A stretch of DNA of 21,321 nt from Pseudobutyrivibrio ruminis (GTDB lineage Bacteria; Bacillota; Clostridia; Lachnospirales; Lachnospiraceae). Position 1 is the first letter of the stretch; the number at the start of each line of letters is the position of its first letter. Position numbers and translations under genes: made by a program. The stretch lies in the NCBI RefSeq assembly GCF_015057245.1, contig NZ_SVET01000027.1:1-21321 (forward strand), in the 5' to 3' direction. Under the pieces are notes generated by a model that worked only from the letters and a program-made list of their open reading frames with translations, was not told where the DNA came from and searched no databases. This document shows positions 1-5,494 of the stretch, one piece after another.

Positions 1-2
1 AC

Positions 3-82
3 GCGGGTGTGGCGGAATTGGCAGACGCGCTAGATTTAGGTTCTAGTGGGAGACCGTGCAGGTTCAAGTCCTGTCACCCGCA
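3..82 (+). tRNA. tRNA-Leu (anticodon TAG)
   Basis: Class II tRNA. The acceptor arm GCGGGTG (3-9) pairs with CACCCGC (75-81), with A82 as discriminator. The anticodon stem CTAGA/TCTAG encloses the loop TTTAGGT, which gives anticodon TAG and decodes CUA and other CUN leucine codons. A short extra arm precedes the T arm with its TTCAAGT loop. The 3' CCA is not encoded: the bases after A82 are GCA. A perfect terminator follows at once. tRNA 3' ends are common integration sites and the next 2.3 kb is accessory in character, but I found no second copy of the tRNA 3' end in the window. Confidence 0.96.
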
Positions 83-84
83 GC

Positions 85-121
85 AATCTCACATACTTCT
101 GTATGTGAGATTTTCTTTTTT
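85..121 (+). terminator. Rho-independent terminator of the tRNA gene
   Basis: Perfect 12-bp hairpin: AATCTCACATAC (85-96), loop TTCT, GTATGTGAGATT (101-112), then a T-rich tail TTCTTTTTT. It starts 3 nt after the mature tRNA end. Confidence 0.93.
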
Positions 122-122
122 C

Positions 123-317
123 ATTTGCTATCAAGTCGATAGCGATTTTCACGAAACAGGTCATACAATTGCTAGTTTTTGGTGTACGTAATAGATTGGC
201 AATTGCGGGGAAACAATGATTGTTATTGTGATTTGGTATTAGGAAGAGTGGTGAACTAAGTGATTTTGAAGTAGTACGGATTAGGAAAGCATTAATTGGG
301 GCTGATGGGCCCGGTTT
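123..317. other. Non-coding stretch between the tRNA terminator and the repeat array
   Basis: No credible gene. It contains two small inverted repeats: GCTATC/GATAGC (127-132/138-143) and CAATTGC/GCAATTG (166-172/199-205). A weak promoter-like pair TTGCTA (169-174), 17 nt, TAGATT (192-197) could transcribe the array and the gene behind it; this is a guess from spacing alone. AGTGGTG near 247-253 may be a decayed fragment of the downstream array motif, but it is out of register by about 3 bp. Confidence 0.4.
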
Positions 318-616
318 TACCACTGTGCAATAAGATTTTTGAATCTAGTAGGGTATTGTTTAGGCTCTATTACCACTGAGTGAGTAAGATGAGGGCTAGC
401 CGGGGTAAGGAATTGTTGCCGTTACCACTGTAGGTAATGAAGGCCTTTGTGAAGTGGTAAAAATAGATTGTGATTACCACTGCAGGACAGTGGCACTATT
501 ACGCAGTGGTAAAAAGATGATAAGGCTACCACTGCAAGGAGTATTCGAGCTATTGCAGTGGTAAATCGGAAGACTATATACCACTGGGATAGTAGGAGAT
601 AGAAATCACAGTGGTA
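318..616. repeat. Six-unit, 52-bp-period array of inverted 8-mers with variable interiors
   Basis: TACCACTG occurs perfectly at 318, 371, 423, 475, 527 and 579, with steps of 53, 52, 52, 52 and 52. Each copy is followed after 21-22 variable nt by its inverse CAGTGGTA or a decayed form, ending at 355, 407, 459, 511, 563 and 616. Units are therefore 38, 37, 37, 37, 37 and 38 nt and could fold as stem-loops. The best is 527-563 with an 11-bp stem, TACCACTGCAA/TTGCAGTGGTA. The linkers between units are always exactly 15 nt and also variable. Right arms are perfect or nearly so in the last four units but only GGGTA in the first two, so the array decays toward the tRNA side. A 52-bp period excludes coding sequence. 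The array ends 30 bp before the start codon of a putative nuclease gene, so it may be that gene's leader. Read the other way, it is a series of fixed 31-bp elements (CAGTGGTA-N15-TACCACTG) separated by 21-22 nt. The pattern is directly visible; its function is unknown. Confidence 0.93.
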
Positions 617-646
617 AACGGGGAGGGATAGAAAGGAAATGAGAAT

Positions 647-1465
647 TTGAAAGATTACATTATTGAGGTATTAGAGGAAGAGAAGGCGAGATTAGAAGCT
701 GAAAAGAAGAAAATTGAAAATAGGGATGTTCCGGATGATGGATGCTATTTGGAAATAAAGAAAAATAAGGGGAAATATGTGCAATACTACAAGTGCAAGC
801 GTGAAAATGATGTAGTTAATAAGAGTTTTATAAGAAAAAATGATATCAATACTGCAAGAATGCTAGCACAGAAAGAATTTGATAAGCGATTATATGCCGA
901 TGTCTCCAAGCGACTAGTAAGAATTCAATCTGTATTGAGGTATTATAAGGATTGTGAAAGACATTCGCTATATACAGAACTATCGGAAGAAAGGAAAGCG
1001 TTGATTCAATATGATCATATTGAAGATGAACATTATTTAATGCAGTGGCTGGCCCAATACAGTGATCAAGACGCTGCTGATTCCTTCAAAGAAAAATATC
1101 CAATTGAAACTTCGTATTATACAGATAACGGGGAGCATGTTAGATCCAAATCAGAGAAAATAATAGCAGATAAATTTGCTAAAGAAGGAATCCCATATGT
1201 ATATGAACCTGTTTGTGAGTTGAACAGAAAGGGGCTTCATCCTGATTTTGCATTATTGAATAAAGAGACGAGACAGACTTTTTTCTATGAGCACTTTGGC
1301 ATGATGGACAAGCCAGAATATGCTACAGTTGCAGTGAAGAAGATAGCAAAATATAGAGAATTAGGGTATGAGTATGGCAAGAACTTGCTTTATTCTTTTG
1401 AGACTGGCGTTGATGGATTAAATATAAATGATTTGAATAGAATAATTTTAGAGAATTGTAAATAA
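647..1465 (+). CDS. Putative PD-(D/E)XK-like nuclease-fold protein next to the array (unnamed family)
   Basis: 272 residues with a TTG start; AAAGGA (633-638) lies upstream as ribosome binding site, and the nearby ATG at 639 is out of frame and stops after three codons. Residues 5-25 are charged and helical (coiled-coil-like). Residues about 30-80 (GCYLEIKKNKGKYVQYY and on) look like a small basic beta-rich segment, possibly nucleic-acid binding. Residues 165-255 carry the pattern of a restriction-endonuclease fold: SKSEKIIADKF (E170), YVYEPVCEL, HPDF (D200), FFYEHFGM (E215), then a lysine-rich helix and a final strand. This SE..PDF..EHFG pattern recalls nuclease domains found alone or fused to helicases in Clostridia. 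The Lys of a canonical (D/E)XK is not in its usual place; K232 could substitute. No signal peptide or membrane segment. Fold assignment is from motif reading; the link to the upstream array is by position only. Confidence 0.8.
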   Translation: MKDYIIEVLEEEKARLEAEKKKIENRDVPDDGCYLEIKKNKGKYVQYYKCKRENDVVNKSFIRKNDINTARMLAQKEFDKRLYADVSKRLVRIQSVLRYYKDCERHSLYTELSEERKALIQYDHIEDEHYLMQWLAQYSDQDAADSFKEKYPIETSYYTDNGEHVRSKSEKIIADKFAKEGIPYVYEPVCELNRKGLHPDFALLNKETRQTFFYEHFGMMDKPEYATVAVKKIAKYRELGYEYGKNLLYSFETGVDGLNINDLNRIILENCK

Positions 1466-1468
1466 AAA

Positions 1469-1515
1469 AAGAGTAGGTATTTGTTCTCCGTGATTAGATA
1501 CCTACTCTTCTTTTA
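1469..1515. terminator. Bidirectional terminator between convergent genes
   Basis: Perfect 12-bp stem AAGAGTAGGTAT (1469-1480) / ATACCTACTCTT (1498-1509) around a 17-nt loop, with A-rich sequence before and CTTTTAT after. It serves the nuclease gene on + and overlaps the 3' end of the HTH gene on -. Confidence 0.8.
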
Positions 1516-1705
1516 TATATTCTATGATATCACTTATTTCACAGTCTAGAATAAAACAAAGTGTATCTAGAGTTGTGGTAGTGATAGGCTTAGCGTGCTT
1601 CATGCGATGAATCGTATTTGCGGATAAACCATATTTGTAAATAAGTTCATATTCAGTTTTTCCTGTGCGAATTAATGTCTCATAAAAGGGAGCGTATGAA
1701 ATCAT
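1502..1705 (-). CDS. Small Cro/CI-type HTH transcriptional regulator
   Basis: 67 residues beginning MISYAPFYETL. The motif TEYELIYKYGLSANTIHRMKH is a helix-turn-helix of the Cro/CI (XRE) family, followed by a TLDTLCFILDCEISDIIEY helix pair typical of the short single-domain subfamily. The start at 1705 is preferred because GAGGT (1713-1717) lies 7 nt upstream; the earlier in-frame ATG at 1723 has no ribosome binding site. It probably represses its own promoter and possibly the divergent gene at 1820, since the palindrome GATAACATTATC sits in its -10 region. It converges on the putative nuclease gene and shares its terminator hairpin. Confidence 0.87.
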   Translation of the reverse strand: MISYAPFYETLIRTGKTEYELIYKYGLSANTIHRMKHAKPITTTTLDTLCFILDCEISDIIEYIKEE

Positions 1706-1725
1706 ATATGTTACCTCATACATAA

Positions 1726-1757
1726 GATAACATTATCAATTCATTGACTATACTCAA
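1726..1757 (-). promoter_or_regulatory. Promoter with embedded palindromic operator for the HTH gene
   Basis: On the - strand: -35 TTGAGT (1757-1752), 16-nt spacer, -10 TAATGT (1735-1730), leading to a predicted start near 1723. The -10 lies inside the palindrome GATAACATTATC (1726-1737), a likely autoregulatory operator. It abuts the divergent promoter for the gene at 1820. Confidence 0.55.
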
Positions 1758-1772
1758 TATATTGACTATAAT
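1744..1772 (+). promoter_or_regulatory. Strong sigma-70/SigA promoter for the zinc-ribbon gene
   Basis: TTGACT (1744-1749), exactly 17 nt, perfect TATAAT (1767-1772). ATTGACTATA is repeated at 1743-1752 and 1761-1770, so the second copy supplies the -10. The -35 is only 6 bp from the HTH operator palindrome, and the two divergent promoters overlap. Confidence 0.8.
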
Positions 1773-1819
1773 TTTATGTACACAATCCATTAGAAATGGA
1801 AAGAAAAGGAGAGGTAAAT

Positions 1820-2395
1820 ATGGAAGAGAAAAAGATTTGCAAGTATTGTAAAACGGAGATACCTAAGGGTGCAAAGATATGTCCTAATTGCAGAAAGAAA
1901 CAAAAAGGACCATTAGGAATTATTATTGCTGTAGTTATTGTATTGATTATTATAGGTGGAGTAGCAGGCGGCGGAAGCGATTCGAAGACTGATACAGATA
2001 CATCTACAAATACAGCATCGGTTGAAACAGAGAAAACAGAAAGCAAAGAAACAGCTGTTGAGGAAACAATTGAGTATACTGCCTGCACCAAACAGGAATT
2101 GTCTGATGCGCTAAAGGCTAATGCTATGAAAGCTGCAGATACATATAAGGGACAATATTTGGAAATATCTGGTTATCTTGATGTGATTGATAGTAATGGA
2201 AAATATATTTCTATTAATGCAGGAGAAGATGATTGGTCTTTTGTTAATGTTCAATGTTATATTAAGAATGATGATCAAAAAGCAATTATTATGGATTTGA
2301 ACAAAGGAGATTCAATTGTAATTAAAGGAAAATGTACTGATGTCGGAGAGGTCCTAGGATACTCAATAGATATTGATGAAGTAGTTGTAGAATAA
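1820..2395 (+). CDS. Zinc-ribbon, single-TM protein with OB-fold-like (tRNA_anti-like) C-terminal domain
   Basis: 191 residues. The N terminus is a zinc ribbon with two CxxC knuckles (CKYC, CPNC) at residues 7-24. One hydrophobic segment follows (GIIIAVVIVLIIIGGV, about 34-50), then an acidic Thr/Ser/Lys linker and a C-terminal domain of about 100 residues (CTKQELSDALKANAMKAADTYKG, YLEISGYLDVI, IKGKCTDV). That domain resembles the tRNA_anti-like OB-fold seen in surface or periplasm-facing Firmicute proteins. The start at 1820 is chosen over 1796 because AGGAGAGG (1807-1814) lies 5 nt upstream. The likely topology is a cytoplasmic zinc ribbon with an external C-terminal domain. The function is unknown; it may be cargo of the same accessory region as the HTH gene. 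Confidence 0.85.
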   Translation: MEEKKICKYCKTEIPKGAKICPNCRKKQKGPLGIIIAVVIVLIIIGGVAGGGSDSKTDTDTSTNTASVETEKTESKETAVEETIEYTACTKQELSDALKANAMKAADTYKGQYLEISGYLDVIDSNGKYISINAGEDDWSFVNVQCYIKNDDQKAIIMDLNKGDSIVIKGKCTDVGEVLGYSIDIDEVVVE

Positions 2396-2400
2396 ATAAA

Positions 2401-2431
2401 AAGGGCTATTGCATGACCTGCAATAGCCTTT
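2401..2431. terminator. Bidirectional terminator
   Basis: Stem GGCTATTGCA (2404-2413) / TGCAATAGCC (2419-2428), extended by A-T pairs, with loop TGACC. The flanks are A-rich on the left and T-rich on the right, so it works for both converging genes (ending at 2395 and 2435). Confidence 0.88.
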
Positions 2432-2434
2432 TAC

Positions 2435-3394
2435 TTATTTTACACTTCTTTTTATAGCTTCACACATTACATGGTTTGCAAGGGTTCCTACAACATCAAG
2501 CGAAGCTTCTACATTTCCTAAAGACATGGCGTAGATGCTGTCGCCGTCCATTGATGTGTGGATAGGACGAATGCAGCGAGCATAGCCATCGTGGGTCATG
2601 CCGGCTACTTTGCAAAGCTGTGTTTTGTTGAGCTTTGCATTCGTAAATACGATACCAATGGTAGTATTAGTTGGTGCGCCGGCAGGGGCCTTATCGGAAG
2701 AATCAGAAGTCTTTCCTGTCATGGTCATAGCATACATTAATTCTTCGCAGGAAACATCATTAAGTGATTTACCGTCTTCAGCTAAAACTCCGGCGATTCT
2801 TTTTCCATCAACATAATCATAAACATCTCCAACTGCATTAGTGCAAACGATTGCTCCAACTTTTAATTCGCCGAGTTCTACAGCGTAGCTGCCAATGCCT
2901 GATTTTGTGCATCGGTCTGGGCCGAGCATTTTTCCAACTGTTGCACCACAGCCTGCACCATGACTACCATTTTCAAAGTTGCCATGTTCTCCTTCGAAAG
3001 CTTTAGTACAAGCTGCATATCCCATTTCTTTATCCGGATATACGTTAGAAGCTTTGTAGCCTAAATCAAATATATCTGACTGGCAAACAAGTGGTACTAC
3101 AACATCGCCAACAGGAAAACCAATTCCCTTTTCAGCTAAACATTTCATAACGCCACCGGCTGCATCCAAGCCAAATGCGGAGCCCCCGCCTAAAACAACA
3201 GAGTGAATAACCTCTGCAGCGGCAAGTGGGTCCATCAATCCAGACTCGCGGCTGGCTGGGCCACCTCCTCTTATATCAAGTCCGCATGGTGCTCCCTCTG
3301 GTGCAACGACAACAGTAACTCCTGTACCGGCATCCTGGTTTTCAGCCTGTCCTATCTTAAAATTTCCAATCTGGAAAATATCAATTTCTTTCAT
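2435..3394 (-). CDS. P1-family peptidase (S58, DmpA/NylC-like N-terminal nucleophile hydrolase)
   Basis: 319 residues. It matches the S58/P1 family that includes DmpA aminopeptidases and the nylon-oligomer hydrolase NylC: GTGVTVVVAPEGA near the N terminus, DIRGGGPASRES (40-51), LGGGSAFGLDAAGGVM (68-83), GAGCGATVGKM and PTNTTIGIVFTNA (241-253). Members self-cleave into alpha and beta chains. By analogy with NylC (Asn/Thr junction), the site here should be N243/T244, with T244 as the new N-terminal nucleophile. AGGAGG lies 5 nt before the ATG. There is no signal peptide, so it is cytoplasmic. It is a monocistronic gene diverging from the GntR operon. The natural substrate cannot be read from sequence. 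Confidence 0.92.
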   Translation of the reverse strand: MKEIDIFQIGNFKIGQAENQDAGTGVTVVVAPEGAPCGLDIRGGGPASRESGLMDPLAAAEVIHSVVLGGGSAFGLDAAGGVMKCLAEKGIGFPVGDVVVPLVCQSDIFDLGYKASNVYPDKEMGYAACTKAFEGEHGNFENGSHGAGCGATVGKMLGPDRCTKSGIGSYAVELGELKVGAIVCTNAVGDVYDYVDGKRIAGVLAEDGKSLNDVSCEELMYAMTMTGKTSDSSDKAPAGAPTNTTIGIVFTNAKLNKTQLCKVAGMTHDGYARCIRPIHTSMDGDSIYAMSLGNVEASLDVVGTLANHVMCEAIKRSVK

Positions 3395-3484
3395 AAAAAC
3401 CTCCTAAAAAATAATTAAGTATGGGCAGTAAACAAAGCCCTAGAAAACATTTTACAACAAAAAATATAAATGTGTAAAAAACTA

Positions 3485-3524
3485 TTGACAGCACTAATAA
3501 CCTAGTGTACTATTCAGATAGTAC
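3485..3524 (+). promoter_or_regulatory. Promoter and inverted-repeat operator of the GntR/ABC operon
   Basis: Consensus -35 TTGACA (3485-3490), exactly 17 nt, -10 TACTAT (3508-3513). The -10 is part of a perfect inverted repeat GTACTAT-TCAG-ATAGTAC (3507-3524), and a third GTAC follows at 3529-3532. The position is ideal for repression by the GntR protein encoded immediately downstream. Confidence 0.83.
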
Positions 3525-3554
3525 AGTAGTACATGACACAGGAGGAGTGTGAAT

Positions 3555-3914
3555 ATGCAGTTTGATTCAAAGACACCCATTTACTTACAAGTAATTAACT
3601 CAATCAAAATGGATATCGTTAACGAACGTATTAAATGCGGAGAAAAGCTTCCATCAAGCCGAGAGCTGGCTGTTAAATATACAATCAATCCAAACACGGC
3701 CGCTAGGGTTTATCAGGAGCTGGAAAGGGAGGGTGTATGTTACACCAAAAGAGGCATGGGCACGTTTGTGACAGATGATGTGAATATCATCAAAGCATGC
3801 CGACAGGAAATGGCGCAGGATGCTTTAAATCTATTTTTGAAAAGCATCATGGAGCTTGGAATTACTAATGAAGAAGCAATAGAAATGATTAGAAGTAGAA
3901 AGGACGAAATGTGA
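3555..3914 (+). CDS. GntR-family transcriptional regulator, YtrA subfamily
   Basis: 119 residues: an N-terminal winged helix (TPIYLQVINSIKMDIVNERI, GEKLPSSRELAVKYTINPNTAARVYQELE, GVCYTKRGMGTFVTDD) followed by only about 45 residues of helical C-terminal tail. That short effector/dimerisation tail defines the YtrA subfamily, whose members usually repress the ABC transporter operon they head. The ATG at 3555 is preferred over GTG at 3549, because AGGAGGAG (3540-3547) is well spaced for 3555 only. Its stop overlaps the next start (TGATG), giving translational coupling. The likely operator is the inverted repeat at 3507-3524. Confidence 0.93.
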   Translation: MQFDSKTPIYLQVINSIKMDIVNERIKCGEKLPSSRELAVKYTINPNTAARVYQELEREGVCYTKRGMGTFVTDDVNIIKACRQEMAQDALNLFLKSIMELGITNEEAIEMIRSRKDEM

Positions 3915-4627
3915 TGTTAAAAAGTGTTGATGTTACTAAAAAATTTGTTGGCAAAACCGCGGTTGATGGCATAACAATGAGCCTCGAACCAGGACACATT
4001 TATGCAATGCTTGGTCCTAATGGAAGCGGTAAGACTACTTGGATGAAAATGGCAGCAGGCCTTATAAAGCCTACATCAGGAGAGGTGCTTTACAAGGATA
4101 CTCCAATTGGTATTGAAAGCCGTAAGGAAATCGCCTATATGTCTACTGAGCCATATTTCTATGATTGGATGACAGTTGGGGATGTTGGAAAATATTATAA
4201 GGATTTCTTTACAGATTTCTCTATGGACAAATACACAGATATGGTTATTAGCATGGATTTGGATATGAAGCAAAAGGTGAAATCACTTTCATCAGGTATG
4301 ATGGCTAAGCTAAAGGTTGCAGTTACTATGGCTAGAGATGCAAAAATCTACATGCTAGATGAGCCATTAAATGGAATTGATTTGCTTGCAAGAGATGAGG
4401 TTATGAACATGATTCTTGATGCAGCATCAGAGGATAAGATTCTTCTCATTTCAAGCCACCTGGTAGAAGAGCTTGAGTCGGTTGTTGATAAAGCAATCTT
4501 TATTAAGCAGGCACAGCTTGTGGGCGTATTTGATGTAGAAGGTTTACGTATGACAGAAGGCGTATCTTTGGCTGATAAATACCGCCAGGTATTTTCAAAT
4601 ATTACATGTATGGAGGGAATAGCATAA
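3914..4627 (+). CDS. ABC transporter ATP-binding protein of the YtrA-type operon
   Basis: 237 residues. Walker A GPNGSGKTT (about 34-42); signature LSSGMMAKLKVAVTMAR, a variant of LSGGQ common in this branch; Walker B IYMLDEPLNGID; switch region LLISSHLVEE. It forms the cytoplasmic motor for the permease encoded next. The start ATG at 3914 overlaps the GntR stop; the in-frame GTG at 3911 is an alternative. Substrate unknown. Related YtrA-controlled transporters in Firmicutes respond to cell-envelope-active peptides. Confidence 0.92.
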   Translation: MLKSVDVTKKFVGKTAVDGITMSLEPGHIYAMLGPNGSGKTTWMKMAAGLIKPTSGEVLYKDTPIGIESRKEIAYMSTEPYFYDWMTVGDVGKYYKDFFTDFSMDKYTDMVISMDLDMKQKVKSLSSGMMAKLKVAVTMARDAKIYMLDEPLNGIDLLARDEVMNMILDAASEDKILLISSHLVEELESVVDKAIFIKQAQLVGVFDVEGLRMTEGVSLADKYRQVFSNITCMEGIA

Positions 4628-5367
4628 TGGGAAACTTAATTAAATACGAATTCAGAAAATCATGGTCAATTAAGGGAATAATCCTTGTTATAACAGCTAT
4701 ATTTGAGGTGTTGTTTTTAATTGGTGTTTTCATGCAGAAGGAAACCTTTTTAGCAATAGGTGTAACCCTTCTTTCTATGATAGCTGTGTGTTCAGTGTTT
4801 ATTATTGGTATATTTGGTATTTACACACTTAGTCGTGATTTGAACACAAAGCGAAGCTACATGCTTTTTATGACTCCAAATAATAGCTTCAAGATTTTAG
4901 GCGCAAAGCTTATTGAAAATGCAAGCTCAATCATAGTAGTAAGCGTATGTTTTGTAGCACTTGCAATTGCTGATGTTTCTATTTTGGCTGCTACTTACGG
5001 AGAGTTTAAAGAGTTATTCCAGTTTATAAATGCCCTTTTAGGCGAAAGCTATTACGTTGATTCATATAGATTTGCCATGATTAGTGCTGCATCAGTTGTA
5101 AACTGGATATCTACAGTATGCTTAGGTTTCTTCGCTGTAATCATCTGCGCGACACTATTAAACGGCAAGAAATACAATGGATTTCTTAGCTTCTGTATTT
5201 TCATTGCAATTTCAATCTGCCTCAGCAAATTACTTGGAGTATTTATTGATGAGGGATTGGATTTTAATACAACACGTGTAATCATCCAGATTGTTTATTA
5301 TGCAGTTGTTTCAGTAATTCTTTATGTTGCATCAGCATGGTTAATGGACAATAAGCTTTCAGTGTAA
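4627..5367 (+). CDS. ABC-2-like membrane permease of the YtrA-type operon
   Basis: 246 residues, with about six hydrophobic segments: IILVITAIFEVLFLIGVFM, AIGVTLLSMIAVCSVFIIGIFGIY, IIVVSVCFVALAIA, VVNWISTVCLGFFAVIICATLL, FLSFCIFIAISICLSKLLGVF and IIQIVYYAVVSVILYVASAW. A basic amphipathic N terminus (GNLIKYEFRKSW) is typical of ABC-2 permeases. The start at 4627 shares a base with the ATPase stop (TAATG) and has GGAGG (4612-4616) upstream. The protein presumably pairs as a homodimer with the preceding ATPase. No clear terminator follows, so readthrough into the exporter operon is possible. Confidence 0.88.
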   Translation: MGNLIKYEFRKSWSIKGIILVITAIFEVLFLIGVFMQKETFLAIGVTLLSMIAVCSVFIIGIFGIYTLSRDLNTKRSYMLFMTPNNSFKILGAKLIENASSIIVVSVCFVALAIADVSILAATYGEFKELFQFINALLGESYYVDSYRFAMISAASVVNWISTVCLGFFAVIICATLLNGKKYNGFLSFCIFIAISICLSKLLGVFIDEGLDFNTTRVIIQIVYYAVVSVILYVASAWLMDNKLSV

Positions 5368-5401
5368 ATCTAAAAAGATTCTTAAATAAAAATTAAAAGT
5401 A

Positions 5402-5429
5402 TTTACATTACAGTGGATTATATTACACT
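5402..5429 (+). promoter_or_regulatory. Possible promoter of the first adaptor-exporter operon
   Basis: TTTACA (5402-5407), 16 nt, TACACT (5424-5429), with AGTG...CACT symmetry across 5412-5429. It is moderate only; readthrough from the upstream operon is an alternative. Confidence 0.35.
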
Positions 5430-5494
5430 AAACAAGATATGAAAAAGTTATACGAACATACCTTACCCAGGATATGTTCAAAAGGAGGATGAAA

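Noticed and set aside
9..191. Small open reading frame over the tRNA
   Set aside because: It runs through the tRNA and its terminator and has no ribosome binding site.
36..323. Open frame on the - strand through the tRNA and leader
   Set aside because: It is antisense to the tRNA and enters the array region, with no family likeness or ribosome binding site.
318..616. Classical CRISPR array
   Set aside because: The conserved parts are only 8-mers with variable middles, not a 23-37 nt identical repeat, and no cas gene is present.
318..616. TIGR array (tandem interspaced guide RNA)
   Set aside because: It has a similar two-spacer logic, but the period is 52 bp rather than the shorter period known for TIGR, and the adjacent protein shows no Nop-like, RuvC or HNH motifs.
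318..616. Integron attC cassette array
   Set aside because: No integron integrase, no cassette genes between sites, and spacing too short and too regular.
1774..2091. Antisense frame in the zinc-ribbon gene
   Set aside because: Shadow of the Ser/Thr/Glu-rich linker and TM codons on the other strand.
5368..5400. Terminator between the GntR/ABC operon and the first adaptor
   Set aside because: AATCT-AAAA-AGATT is only 5 bp and has no T run, so it was not called.
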